The notes below the pieces were generated by a model. It was given only the letters and a program-made list of their open reading frames with translations. It ran no database searches and was not told the origin of the DNA. A program made the translations under genes and the position numbers. A DNA stretch of 64,000 nucleotides from Sphingomonas sp. PP-F2F-A104-K0414 (GTDB taxonomy: Bacteria; Pseudomonadota; Alphaproteobacteria; Sphingomonadales; Sphingomonadaceae), in the NCBI RefSeq assembly GCF_004340945.1, contig NZ_SLYD01000004.1, positions 62,001-126,000 on the forward strand, given 5' to 3'. Shown piece by piece: positions 1-8,079 of this stretch. Numbering within the stretch: position 1 is the stretch's first letter; every line of letters begins with the position of its first letter.

Positions 1-2
1 AC

Positions 3-524
3 CGTGTTGCCGTCGCGGCGGATATCCCGGCGATCTCGGCGCTGATGGCGCGGGCGATCGGCGCGTTGCAGCGGGATTTCCTCACGCCGGCGCAGGTCGA
101 GGCAAGCCGTGCGGTGATGGGGCTCGATACGCAGCTGATCGCGGACGGGACGTATCTGTTGGTCGAGACGGAGGGGCGGCTAGCCGGGTGTGGCGGGTGG
201 AGTCGGCGGGCGACTTTGTACGGTGGCGATCACAGTACGGCGTTGCGGGATGCGGCGCTGCTCGACCCGGCGCGCGACGCGGCACGGATACGCGCGATGT
301 ATACCGATCCAGATTTCGTGCGGCAGAGTGTCGGGCGGTTGGTGCTGTCGGTTTGCGAGACGGCGGCGCGCGAAGCGGGGTTTGCGCGGGCGGAGATGAT
401 GGCGACGCTCGCGGGAGAACCACTGTACCGGGCTTGCGGGTATCTGCCGATCGAGCGGATCGAGACGTCGGGAGATGTGCCGGTGCCGATGATCCGGATG
501 GGGAAGGATTTGGGTAGAACCTGA
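3..524 (+). CDS. GNAT-family N-acetyltransferase (5' end outside the window)
   Basis: The reading frame is open from the first bases of the window and ends with TGA at 522-524, so the true start lies upstream. The frame reads as an acetyltransferase with an N-terminal helix (VAADIPAISALMARAI), a central strand ending in LAGCGGWSRR, and a C-terminal half (VGRLVLSVCETAAREAGF) that fits the acetyl-CoA-binding helix of GNAT enzymes. The next segment (LAGEPLYRACGY) is the usual GNAT C-terminal signature, in which a residue after an 'A..LY...GY' motif shapes the substrate site. The substrate cannot be told from sequence. The gene converges on the Fur-family gene, with a 24-base palindrome between them. 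Confidence 0.8.
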   Translation, partial: RVAVAADIPAISALMARAIGALQRDFLTPAQVEASRAVMGLDTQLIADGTYLLVETEGRLAGCGGWSRRATLYGGDHSTALRDAALLDPARDAARIRAMYTDPDFVRQSVGRLVLSVCETAAREAGFARAEMMATLAGEPLYRACGYLPIERIETSGDVPVPMIRMGKDLGRT

Positions 525-547
525 TCCTCCCCCTGGCGGGGGAGGAT
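524..547. repeat. CTCCCCC/GGGGGAG palindrome, copy 1 (convergent intergenic)
   Basis: A perfect-looking hairpin (ATCCTCCCCC - TGGC - GGGGGAGGAT) begins at the stop codon of the acetyltransferase and ends 14 bases before the stop of the convergent regulator gene. It has no T-tract. The same motif recurs at 4114-4241, 7866-8001, 17054-17179 and 35540-35565, always between convergent genes. Confidence 0.8.
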
Positions 548-560
548 TGAGTGGTCGGGG

Positions 561-1028
561 TTACTTCGCCTCGCACTCCGCGCAGCGACCGCGGACTTCG
601 ATCACCGGGCGTACGGGAGAGAAGCCGGCCGCCTCAGCCGCGTTGCGGACGCCCTTGGTGATGGTGTCGTTATCGAGATGCGTCGTCTGGCCGCACGAGT
701 CGCAGACCAGGAAGATGCAGTCGTGCAGGCAATCGGGATGCGCGTTGGCGACGTACGCGTTGGCGCTCTCGACACGCCGTGCGAGGTTCGCGCCGACGAA
801 CAGGTCTAGGATGCGATACACGCTATTCGCGGCGACGCGGCGGCCTTCGGATTTCGAGACGGCTTCGGCGATGTCGTAGGCAGACGCCGGCTTCTCGAAG
901 CTGGCCAGCGCGGCGAACACGCTGGCGCGCATCGTGGTCCACTGTTCGCCAGCCTTTTCGAGTGTCGATTTTGCTGCGACGGTGAGGTCGGCGCCTTGCG
1001 GTTCGGTGTGGGTGTGAGCGTGCGCCAT
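561..1028 (-). CDS. zur: Fur-family transcriptional regulator, probably Zur
   Basis: This 155-residue protein has the Fur-family layout: an N-terminal winged helix (about residues 20-95, including ASAYDIAEAVSKSEGRRVAANSVYRILDLF) and a C-terminal metal-binding dimerisation domain. The domain carries a CDSCGQTTHLD segment and a terminal CAEC pair, the two CxxC motifs that bind structural zinc. I chose the ATG at 1028, giving MAHAHTHTEP, over an in-frame ATG 36 bases upstream because the latter overlaps the intergenic space after merC. The histidine-rich N-terminus and the MerC-like neighbour favour zinc (Zur) over iron or peroxide sensing, but this is inferred. It lies 42 bases downstream of the merC-like gene on the same strand, so the two are probably one operon. 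Confidence 0.8.
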   Translation of the reverse strand: MAHAHTHTEPQGADLTVAAKSTLEKAGEQWTTMRASVFAALASFEKPASAYDIAEAVSKSEGRRVAANSVYRILDLFVGANLARRVESANAYVANAHPDCLHDCIFLVCDSCGQTTHLDNDTITKGVRNAAEAAGFSPVRPVIEVRGRCAECEAK

Positions 1029-1070
1029 GCTGGATGAAGTAGGATGCCGGAGGGGTTCCAGCAACCCGAC

Positions 1071-1454
1071 TTAACTCTCCGCGCGGCGGTTGAGATCGTG
1101 ACCGAACGCGAGCAGACCGACGCCGACGATCGTCCACAACGTCTCGCCGCCACCGCTGTCGTGCGGCAGCGTCATCGCGCCGGCCATGATGCCGAGCCCG
1201 AGCGCGCCCATTGCGGCGGGCATCATATAGCCGTGGTTGAGAACGCCGCGTCCAAGCGCGAGCGCACCGAGGCCGATCGCGATCGTCAGGCCGACTTCGT
1301 GGAAGATCGGATCGAGCAGGAAACCGCCCGCCGTCGACATGAGCGCGACCAGTACGGAGGTCGCGAGGCAATGCACCATGCACAGGCCCGACAGCCCGAT
1401 CGCATAGCGATCGAGGCCGGCGAAGCGGTGGGTATGCGTAGCCGAAGGCGTCAT
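1071..1454 (-). CDS. MerC-domain inner-membrane protein
   Basis: The product has 127 residues and about four hydrophobic segments. The first (LSGLCMVHCLATSVLVAL) contains the paired cysteines (CxxxC) typical of the MerC mercury-transport family. MerC proteins move a soft divalent metal across the inner membrane. No mer operon genes are nearby. Instead the gene immediately precedes a Zur-like regulator, which suggests zinc or another physiological metal rather than mercury (inference). The N-terminal HTHRF segment adds possible metal ligands. A Zur-box-like half-site lies about 27 bases upstream of the start. Confidence 0.75.
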   Translation of the reverse strand: MTPSATHTHRFAGLDRYAIGLSGLCMVHCLATSVLVALMSTAGGFLLDPIFHEVGLTIAIGLGALALGRGVLNHGYMMPAAMGALGLGIMAGAMTLPHDSGGGETLWTIVGVGLLAFGHDLNRRAES

Positions 1455-1480
1455 CGTCCGTCGGATATAGATGGGCAGTT

Positions 1481-1498
1481 GAAAGGATACAACATTAC
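1481..1498 (-). promoter_or_regulatory. Candidate Zur/Fur-family operator upstream of merC-zur
   Basis: Read on the minus strand, this site is GTAATGTTGTATCCTTTC. Its left half closely matches the GAAATGTTATA half of the classical Zur operator; the right half is degenerate. It sits 27 bases upstream of the merC-like start codon, a good position for autorepression by the Zur-like protein. The call rests on one half-site and on gene context. Confidence 0.35.
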
Positions 1499-1578
1499 AT
1501 TGCAGATTTTCTTGCGAGGAATTTTAGGTTCGTCAGGTCGGATCGCCGCCAGAGATCGCGTAGTGGCTATCCGTCGCC

Positions 1579-1652
1579 ATCCTGACGAAAGTCAGGATCC
1601 AGAGCCTCAGGCGGCAGCGTGCGTAACTCTGAATCCTGACTTTCGTCAGGAT
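1579..1652. repeat. Paired hairpin repeat (CCTGAC-GAAA-GTCAGG type)
   Basis: Two copies of a 20-base hairpin, ATCCTGAC(GAAA or TTTC)GTCAGGAT, lie head to head at 1579-1598 and 1633-1652, so that the whole block is also an inverted repeat. It occupies the roughly 310-base divergent gap between merC and ctaA (1455-1768), where no gene is visible. It resembles REP-type extragenic palindromes. Confidence 0.7.
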
Positions 1653-1768
1653 GACGGGAGGAGCGGCAGGACGCTGCGCCCCCTGCACCTCCGCCAGTCC
1701 GGCAACATGAAGCAATGCCTCACCATGAAGGAATGGCGCCGGGCTGCGCAAAGGACTATCTCATCGCA

Positions 1769-2821
1769 ATGCTTCAACCCAGTGCCGCCTTTCTCACCAA
1801 AGCCCGTCCTCGTGCGGTCGCCCTGTGGCTGTACACGGTCGCGGGCCTGATCGTCGCGATGGTCGTCATCGGCGGAATCACGCGGCTGACCGAATCGGGG
1901 CTGTCGATCACGCAGTGGAAGCCGATCAGCGGGATCATCCCGCCGCTCAACGACGCGCAGTGGCAGGCCGAGTTCGCCGCCTACAAGCGCATCCCCGAAT
2001 ATGCCGCGTTCAACGCTGACATGACCGTGTCCGGGTTCAAGGCGATCTTCTTCTGGGAATATCTGCACCGGCTGTGGGGCCGCGTGATCGGGCTGGTCTT
2101 CGCGGTGCCGCTGATCTGGTTCGCGGTGCGCAAGCGGATCCCCGTCGGCTATGGCTGGCGACTGTCGGCGCTGCTGGCGCTCGGTGCGTTCCAGGGCGCG
2201 ATTGGCTGGTGGATGGTCGCCTCCGGCCTGTCGGTGCGAACCGACGTCAGCCACATTCGACTCGCCGTCCACCTGTTGACCGCGCTGACGATCCTCGCTG
2301 GGATCGTGTGGACCGCGCTCGACCTGATGGCGCTGAACCGCAACCCGCTCGCCGCCCCTGCCCGCATGCGGCCGGTGGCGATCCTCGCGCTGGCGTTGCT
2401 GTTCGTGCAACTCGTCTATGGCGCGTTCACCGCCGGGCTCGACGCGGGCTATGCCTTCGCAAGCTGGCCGCTAATGGGCGACGGGCTGTTCCCGGCCGAC
2501 GTGCCGATGGTGAATCCCGCCTGGAGCAACGCGGTCGACAACCCGATCGTCGTGCAGTTCATCCACCGCTGGTTCGCGTTCGCCGCCGCCGCCGGCCTGA
2601 TCTGGCTGGCGATCAAGGCAACCAAGACCGGCAGCAGCGCGGGGTTCTTCGTCGTCGGGCTGGTCACGCTACAGATCATGCTCGGCATCGCCACGCTGAT
2701 GACCGGCGTGCAGATCGACGTCGCGGTCGCGCATCAAGGCAACGCCGCACTCCTCCTGATCGCCGCGATGTTCGCCGCCCACGCCGTAGGCACCGCACCC
2801 CGCCTGAAGCAGCGGGTATAA
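1769..2821 (+). CDS. ctaA: Heme A synthase (CtaA/COX15)
   Basis: CtaA oxidises the C8 methyl of heme O to make heme A for aa3-type cytochrome oxidase, and works in the inner membrane. The 350-residue product begins MLQPSAAFLTK and has about eight transmembrane helices. It contains the proteobacterial/mitochondrial type-2 signatures: ITRLTESGLSITQWKPISG after helix 1, the heme-ligand segments FFWEYLHRLWGR and VQFIHRWFAF, and AVAHQGNA near the C-terminus. The upstream in-frame ATG at 1715 would add 18 residues with no membrane or family features, so I preferred 1769. The gene stands alone and is followed by the ribosomal operon. Confidence 0.93.
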   Translation: MLQPSAAFLTKARPRAVALWLYTVAGLIVAMVVIGGITRLTESGLSITQWKPISGIIPPLNDAQWQAEFAAYKRIPEYAAFNADMTVSGFKAIFFWEYLHRLWGRVIGLVFAVPLIWFAVRKRIPVGYGWRLSALLALGAFQGAIGWWMVASGLSVRTDVSHIRLAVHLLTALTILAGIVWTALDLMALNRNPLAAPARMRPVAILALALLFVQLVYGAFTAGLDAGYAFASWPLMGDGLFPADVPMVNPAWSNAVDNPIVVQFIHRWFAFAAAAGLIWLAIKATKTGSSAGFFVVGLVTLQIMLGIATLMTGVQIDVAVAHQGNAALLLIAAMFAAHAVGTAPRLKQRV

Positions 2822-2945
2822 TAATACCCGTCAGGAAACCGGCGGAAAGCTTGACTTGAAGCCCCCCTTTCAGCATTAGGCCGGCATTCGTGCTGCGGGG
2901 CCTCCCCTTGGTGCGCTTGCATTCAATCTGGAAGGTCTAACGCCC

Positions 2946-3425
2946 ATGAAGGCGCTCATGAAGACCACCAAGTCGGCGAAGCCGGCTGAGGTGGAGAAGC
3001 AGTGGCATATCGTCGACGCGGAAGGTCTCGTCGTCGGTCGTGCCGCATCGATCATCGCCAACGTCCTGCGCGGCAAGCACAAGGTGTCGTTCACCCCGCA
3101 TGTAGATTGCGGTGACAACGTCGTCGTGATCAACGCCGACAAGATCCGCTTCACCGGCAACAAGGCCGCGAAGAAGATCTATTACAAGCACACCGGTTAT
3201 GCCGGCGGCATCAAGGGCATCACTGCCGCCAAGGTCCTCGACGGCCGCTTCCCGGAGCGCGTTCTCGAAAAGGCTGTCGAGCGCATGATCCCGCGCGGCC
3301 CGCTGGGTCGTGAGCAGATGCGCAACCTGCGTATCTTCAAGGGCACCGAGCATCCGCACGAGGCACAGAACCCTGCCGTGCTCGACATCGGCAGCATGAA
3401 CCGCAAGAACAAGGTGGGCGCATAA
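2946..3425 (+). CDS. rplM: 50S ribosomal protein L13
   Basis: L13 is an early-assembly protein of the large ribosomal subunit. The 159-residue product carries the family core, from [27 protein letters not shown] through [19 protein letters not shown] to the [14 protein letters not shown] segment and the [18 protein letters not shown] motif. An alternative ATG at 2958 would remove four residues. The stop codon overlaps the start of rpsI by one base (TAATG), so the pair is translationally coupled, as usual for rplM-rpsI operons. Confidence 0.97.
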   Translation: MKALMKTTKSAKPAEVEKQWHIVDAEGLVVGRAASIIANVLRGKHKVSFTPHVDCGDNVVVINADKIRFTGNKAAKKIYYKHTGYAGGIKGITAAKVLDGRFPERVLEKAVERMIPRGPLGREQMRNLRIFKGTEHPHEAQNPAVLDIGSMNRKNKVGA

Positions 3426-3982
3426 TGTCCGACAACCGCCAGTCGCTCGCCGATCTCGCGAGCCTGACCAACCAGCCCGCGCCGGCCGCCCCCGCCGAGC
3501 AGGCTCTGCCGACCAGCGAAGGCGATATCGCAGCGCCGGTCTCGAACGAGCCCGTCCGCGAGCCGATGCCGCTGCGTGAGCAGATCCTCGACAAGCAGGG
3601 CCGCGCCTATGCGACCGGCCGTCGCAAGGACGCCGTCGCACGCGTCTGGGTCAAGCCCGGCACCGGCAAGATCACGATCAACGGTCGTGACCAGGAAGTG
3701 TATTTCGCACGTCCGACGCTGCGTCTCGTCATCAACCAGGTGTTCGGGATCACCGAGCGCGAAGGTCAGTACGACGTCGTCTGCACCGTCAAGGGTGGTG
3801 GTCTTTCGGGCCAGGCCGGCGCGGTCAAGCACGGCATCAGCCAGGCCCTGACCCGCTTCGAGCCGGTGCTGCGCGCCTCGGTGAAGGCAGCAGGCTTCCT
3901 GACCCGCGACAGCCGCGTCGTCGAGCGCAAGAAGTACGGCAAGGCGAAGGCCCGTCGCAGCTTCCAGTTCTCGAAGCGCTAA
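3425..3982 (+). CDS. rpsI: 30S ribosomal protein S9
   Basis: S9 is a small-subunit protein whose C-terminal tail reaches the P-site tRNA. The 185-residue product has the ribosomal core from about residue 57 ([21 protein letters not shown]) and ends in the diagnostic basic tail RRSFQFSKR, with the terminal lysine-arginine pair intact. The first 55 or so residues are an alanine/proline-rich extension also seen in other alphaproteobacterial S9 proteins. The start overlaps the rplM stop, and a rho-independent terminator follows about 27 bases after the stop. Confidence 0.97.
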   Translation: MSDNRQSLADLASLTNQPAPAAPAEQALPTSEGDIAAPVSNEPVREPMPLREQILDKQGRAYATGRRKDAVARVWVKPGTGKITINGRDQEVYFARPTLRLVINQVFGITEREGQYDVVCTVKGGGLSGQAGAVKHGISQALTRFEPVLRASVKAAGFLTRDSRVVERKKYGKAKARRSFQFSKR

Positions 3983-4008
3983 TTTCGCTTTCAGTATTGC
4001 GTATCAGA

Positions 4009-4041
4009 AGGGCGGTCCGGCAACGGGCCGCCCTTTTTTGT
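4009..4041 (+). terminator. Rho-independent terminator of rplM-rpsI
   Basis: A GC-rich stem, GGGCGGTCCG paired with CGGGCCGCCC around a short CAA loop, is followed directly by a run of six T residues. It lies 27-59 bases past the rpsI stop. Confidence 0.9.
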
Positions 4042-4113
4042 TTTGGGCATTGGTGCAGGACGACATCGTTCTCCCGCGCACAGGAGCCCAAGATAGAAAG
4101 CGGCATCTGCGGC

Positions 4114-4241
4114 GATCCTCCCCCGCCAGGGGGAGGTGGCTGGCTCTTGCCCGACGGAGGGGGAGGTAGGGAAAACGGCTGTTCCGTGCCCTCCCCCTCC
4201 GTCACCTGCGGCGCCACCCCCCCCTTTGCGGGGGAGGATCG
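4114..4241. repeat. Composite CTCCCCC/GGGGGAG inverted repeat, copy 2
   Basis: The block starts with GATCCTCCCCCGCCAGGGGG and ends with the mirror sequence TTTGCGGGGGAGGATCG. Inner arms carry GACGGAGGGGGAGG and CCTCCCCCTCCGTCA. It fills the gap between the rpsI terminator and the convergent deacetylase gene. It has the same outer and inner arms as the copies at 7866-8001 and 17054-17179, so it is a mobile or multiplied extragenic element. Confidence 0.75.
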
Positions 4242-4257
4242 TTCCGATACGCTCAGT

Positions 4258-5241
4258 TCATCCCAGCGCGGCGATAATCTCGGAGAGCGAGGCGTTGCGG
4301 ATACCGCGGCGGTCGAATTCGTCGAGTATCGTCTTCCACCACGCGTGGAACTGCTTCAGGTCGGCAGCATCGCGAACATAGGGTGTGTTGCCCGGCGCCA
4401 AGGACGGCGAGTGGAACGACAGGTTGAACAGCTGCAACCCCTCGCCCGCCGCGACCGCAACGGCTTCCAATGCGGCAGCGATCGGCATGTCCTCGGGCGT
4501 CAACGCGATCCGCGACAACAGGCGCGCGCGCGCGAATATCCCCCTGCCCTTCGGCACGCGGCCTAGTGCAGTGTACAGCCTGCCGCCGCCCCTTCGCGCG
4601 CGGCCGGTGAAAACGGTGGTTAGCGGCAGTTCGACGATACCGCCTTCGCGATACGCACCGGCATCCGCCAGCGAGAAGTCCGGACCGCCATCGCCGCTAT
4701 AATCGTAGCCGGGGCGGATCGAGCTATCGATCCGGTAGCCGAGCCCTGCCAGCAGTTCGAAACTGTTCGGGCCGATGCCATAGCGACCAGCGCGATACGC
4801 ACGCGGGGCGGTGCCGAATGCGGTCTTGATCGCGGCCGTGAGCGTCTCAAGCTTGGCCGCCTCCAGCGTCCGCGGCAGGTTGCCCGCGTAGCTTGACGCC
4901 GATGTCGCCACCTCCTCGAACGGCGGATTGACCCAGGCGTGCAACTGCGTGCCGATCTCCGACCGCCCATCTTCGAGGACGCGCGACAGGACCGCTACCG
5001 AAGCGGGATCGGTGGCGATAGGGTGGTCGACCATGCAGTTGAGCGCGACACCGCGCTCCGCGAACCGACGGTGCGCGTCGGGAAACGCCGCCATCGCGGT
5101 CGTCGCGCGGTTGCGGCGATCGAGCGGCGCGCGCCAGTCGAACTCTTCCTCGACGTCCACGAAGACAGTGAAGCGGGTACCAAGATCCTCAGGCCAGATT
5201 ACCCGCTGCGCGTCGGTTGGCCGCGGCGGGCGGTAGGTCAC
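4258..5241 (-). CDS. WalW-type polysaccharide deacetylase family protein
   Basis: The 327-residue product has no signal peptide and the NodB-like fold of polysaccharide deacetylases in the WalW variety. The first metal motif is an acidic VDVEEEFDW near residues 28-36 instead of TFDDG, the second is IGTQLHAWVNPPF, and RAGRYG and LSFHSPSL follow as later motifs. Such enzymes remove acetyl groups from cell-surface sugars. I chose the GTG at 5241 because it overlaps the stop codon of the upstream kinase gene as GTGA; an ATG 51 bases earlier would lie well inside that gene. The coupling suggests a shared role with the kinase-like protein, possibly at the envelope. The exact substrate is unknown. 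Confidence 0.8.
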   Translation of the reverse strand: MTYRPPRPTDAQRVIWPEDLGTRFTVFVDVEEEFDWRAPLDRRNRATTAMAAFPDAHRRFAERGVALNCMVDHPIATDPASVAVLSRVLEDGRSEIGTQLHAWVNPPFEEVATSASSYAGNLPRTLEAAKLETLTAAIKTAFGTAPRAYRAGRYGIGPNSFELLAGLGYRIDSSIRPGYDYSGDGGPDFSLADAGAYREGGIVELPLTTVFTGRARRGGGRLYTALGRVPKGRGIFARARLLSRIALTPEDMPIAAALEAVAVAAGEGLQLFNLSFHSPSLAPGNTPYVRDAADLKQFHAWWKTILDEFDRRGIRNASLSEIIAALG

Positions 5242-7220
5242 CGCTGATCGTCGGCGGTGCGCTCCGCTTCCGCGACATCGGCGGTCGGGCACTCCGCTTC
5301 CACGATATCGGCAGCGGGAAGTTGCAGCGTCAGGCGTTCCGCGCCGATCGTCAGGACGCCGCCGAGTTCTACCGCGAGATTCTGCGCGAGACGCAGCGCG
5401 AAGCCGGTGCCGAGTAGTGGTGCGCCGTCGTTCTCCTGTTCGGCGTCGATGCTGAGCAGCACGTCGGTCGCATGCGCAGCGAGCGCGGCGGGGCGATCGA
5501 ACTCGATCGTGATCGTGTCGCCCACCGGCCGCACGACGATCCCGAGTTGCTCGCCCTGGCGCCCGGCCGACACCAGCGCGGCGAGCAGGCGACCGACCAG
5601 CCGCTCGACCGCGCGATCGTCGCCCAGGATAGCGCAGTCGCTCGCAGCCATCGCCACCGACAAGCTCGCCCCGCGCAATGCGGCGAGCGGCTGGAGGTCC
5701 GTGGTGACGCGGTCGAGCAACGCACGGACCGGCACCGTCGTCGGTCGCAGATCGAGCGCATGGCCTTCGATCCGCGCCGCGGTGTCGAGATCATCGATCG
5801 CGGCGAGCAGGTCGCCCGCCTGCGTCCGAATCGCTGTCGCGCGGTCGCGATACGTTGGCGAGACGGGGCCGAGCAACTGCGTCTCGATCAGTTCGGCGAA
5901 CCCGGCGATGGCATTGGTCGGCGTGCGCAGTTCGTGGACCAGCTGGCGGAGCGAATCGGCGACCGGCGACGATGCGGGCTTTGCCGGCGCCGCGGTCTCG
6001 TCGCGACGTGGGCGGCGCGCGGTGCCGCGGAAACCGATGAAGCGGCCGGATGCATGTTCGAACGCAGGCACGCCCGACAGCCGCCACGATCCGAACGCGT
6101 CCGAAAGCCCGCCGACCTCGAGCCGCGCGTCGCTGAACCGTGAACGACGACGGAATGCGCCGGCCGCGACGCCATCGAGATGCGCCTCGCCCTGTTGCGC
6201 GGCATAGGCGAGCGACACGCCGATCAGCGCGGAGCGGGCGACGCCATCGACCATCCGGATGACGCCTTGCGCGTCGGTTTCGAAGCGGAAGCCCTCGATC
6301 TCGGCCGCCGCGGGTGTTGGCGTGGCGGCGTCGACGGTGCGGTCGCGATTGAACGCCTCGATCCGTGCGACGAGGTCAGATATTTCGAAGCGGTCTGCTG
6401 GCGCCGGTTCAGCCGGTTCAGCGACGGACGCTTCCGTCTCGGCGAGCTTGGCATGGCGAAACGCCTCGGCGACGAACGGCAGGCCGCGGGCGACCGCGCC
6501 GAGCGCCATGAACGGGGTTTCGCTAAGGGGGGTTTCGCTGGGAGGCGCGGAATAGAGCGACGGCTCGGGTGCCCTGGCGAAGGGCGTGTCGACCGGAGAT
6601 GTGTCGAACACCTCGACAACCAGGTTTTCAGCTAAAGGCGGCTCTTCAGCTAACGGCGCCTCTTCAGCCACAGTCGGCTCTGCGATCGGCGCTGGCTCGA
6701 TAGCGATCGGCTCTGCAACGACCCGCTCGGCTTCGACAGGCTCGGGCTCGGCCGGCACATCGGGTTGCGGCAGCACGAAGTCGGTCGGACCGAAGCTCTG
6801 CAAGCCACGTTGGACCGATGCGGGCAAGTCGCGGCGATGGCGCAGTACCGAACGGCTAGCCGGCGTCAGCCGCGGCAGAATCGCCAGCCATTCGTCGGGC
6901 TCCAGAGTCGCGGTCCGCAGCACCGGTGCGGCGATCGCCAGCGCGTCCTCGGCGAAGAACCCGACCAGGTTCGCATCGGGCCGGGCGAAAGCGAGCGCGC
7001 GGGCACTGGCGGCACGCACCTCGACCGGCACCGCCTGGCGCAACAGCCGCAACCGCGCGATCGCCGGTTCATCGACCGCCGTCCGCCCGCGGCCCATCAG
7101 GTCGACCAGTTGCCGCCACGCAGATTGCGCGCCGAAACCGGTGGCCATGTCGGCAGCGAGGATCGTCTTCAGGCTATCGTCGAACCGCACATCGTTCCCC
7201 GGCTTAGGTGGGCGTACCAC
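5238..7220 (-). CDS. Soluble histidine-kinase-like protein with PAS domain and degenerate ATPase domain
   Basis: The 660-residue product has no membrane segment. Residues 1-150 look like a helical repeat region. Residues 155-230 are low-complexity Pro/Glu/Ala. A PAS-like domain spans about 310-400, followed by a HisKA domain with the phospho-acceptor motif HELRTPTNAIAGFAELI. The following HATPase region is unusual: the N-box asparagine is not evident (RLVGRLLAALVSAGRQG), no DxGxG box is seen, and only a G2-like GTGFALRLA remains. The protein may therefore dimerise and accept phosphate but be a poor or inactive kinase (inference). It is translationally coupled to the deacetylase gene. No response regulator lies next to it. 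Confidence 0.78.
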   Translation of the reverse strand: MVRPPKPGNDVRFDDSLKTILAADMATGFGAQSAWRQLVDLMGRGRTAVDEPAIARLRLLRQAVPVEVRAASARALAFARPDANLVGFFAEDALAIAAPVLRTATLEPDEWLAILPRLTPASRSVLRHRRDLPASVQRGLQSFGPTDFVLPQPDVPAEPEPVEAERVVAEPIAIEPAPIAEPTVAEEAPLAEEPPLAENLVVEVFDTSPVDTPFARAPEPSLYSAPPSETPLSETPFMALGAVARGLPFVAEAFRHAKLAETEASVAEPAEPAPADRFEISDLVARIEAFNRDRTVDAATPTPAAAEIEGFRFETDAQGVIRMVDGVARSALIGVSLAYAAQQGEAHLDGVAAGAFRRRSRFSDARLEVGGLSDAFGSWRLSGVPAFEHASGRFIGFRGTARRPRRDETAAPAKPASSPVADSLRQLVHELRTPTNAIAGFAELIETQLLGPVSPTYRDRATAIRTQAGDLLAAIDDLDTAARIEGHALDLRPTTVPVRALLDRVTTDLQPLAALRGASLSVAMAASDCAILGDDRAVERLVGRLLAALVSAGRQGEQLGIVVRPVGDTITIEFDRPAALAAHATDVLLSIDAEQENDGAPLLGTGFALRLAQNLAVELGGVLTIGAERLTLQLPAADIVEAECPTADVAEAERTADDQR

Positions 7221-7387
7221 GCTCTCCGTACCGATTCCTTAACGCCGCCGACTCATCGAAGGAACAATCCATTTTGGTGCGGATACGGGTTCGTCGCATA
7301 GTGGGACAATTGCGTTTCACCGCAACAATCTTATCGCTATGAGGAATGAATCGCTTGGTTTGCGATGCCTATCGGGAGTTGCGTGAA

Positions 7388-7855
7388 ATGAGTTTTGACC
7401 GGATCGATCGGCAGATCCTGTCGCTGTTGCAGGCCGACGGTCGGATGACCAATGTCGACCTGGCCGACCAGGTGGGGCTTACCGCCCCGCCCTGCCTGCG
7501 CCGCGTCCGCGCGCTCGAAGAGGCAGGCGCGATCCGTGGCTATCACGCCGATCTCGATGCGAGCCGACTGGGCTTTCCGATCACGGTGTTCGCAATGGTG
7601 TCGCTGCGCAGCCAGGCCGAGCACGACCTCGCCGCGTTCGAGCATCATATCGCGGATATTCCTGAAATCCGGGAATGCCACATGCTCAATGGTGAGATCG
7701 ACTTCATCCTGAAGATCGTCGCGGCGGATCTGAAGAGCTTCCAGGAAATCCTGACGACGCATCTGACGCCGGCGCCGAACGTAGCGAGCGTGAAGACGTC
7801 GCTGACGATCCGGACGGCGAAGGCGCTGTCGGGGATCCCGGTGGTGGTCGACTAA
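7388..7855 (+). CDS. Lrp/AsnC-family transcriptional regulator
   Basis: The 155-residue product has the standard Lrp layout. An N-terminal helix-turn-helix (FDRIDRQILSLLQADGRMTN with VGLTAPPCLRRVRALEEAGAI) is followed by a C-terminal RAM/ACT-like domain (HIADIPEIRECHMLNGEIDFILKI). Such proteins are octameric DNA-binding regulators that sense amino acids. I chose the ATG at 7388, which gives MSFDRIDRQI, over the ATG at 7346 because family members start a few residues before this helix. The gene is isolated, so its target is not indicated. It is divergent from the kinase gene, with a plain 160-base gap between them. Confidence 0.9.
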   Translation: MSFDRIDRQILSLLQADGRMTNVDLADQVGLTAPPCLRRVRALEEAGAIRGYHADLDASRLGFPITVFAMVSLRSQAEHDLAAFEHHIADIPEIRECHMLNGEIDFILKIVAADLKSFQEILTTHLTPAPNVASVKTSLTIRTAKALSGIPVVVD

Positions 7856-7865
7856 GGGACGACTT

Positions 7866-8001
7866 CGATCCTCCCCTTAAGGGGGAGGTGGCTGGCGCTT
7901 GCCAGACGGAGGGGGGACACCCTCTTGATGGCGCAACACCCCTTCCGTCAGTCCTGCGGACTGCCACCTCCCCTGACAAGGCCCTGACAGGGGAGGATCG
8001 A
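7866..8001. repeat. Composite CTCCCCC/GGGGGAG inverted repeat, copy 3
   Basis: Outer arms are CGATCCTCCCC and GGGGAGGATCG. Inner arms include GGCGCTTGCCAGACGGAGGG and a TCAGTCCTGCGGACTG stem. The block lies between the convergent lrp-type gene and the TPR-like gene and closely resembles the copies at 4114-4241 and 17054-17179. Confidence 0.75.
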
Positions 8002-8079
8002 GCTTCGAAGCTCCCATCCTCGAACGAAAAACGGGGCGGCATCGCTGCCACCCCGTTCTCTAGCCAGAGACCGGACCGC

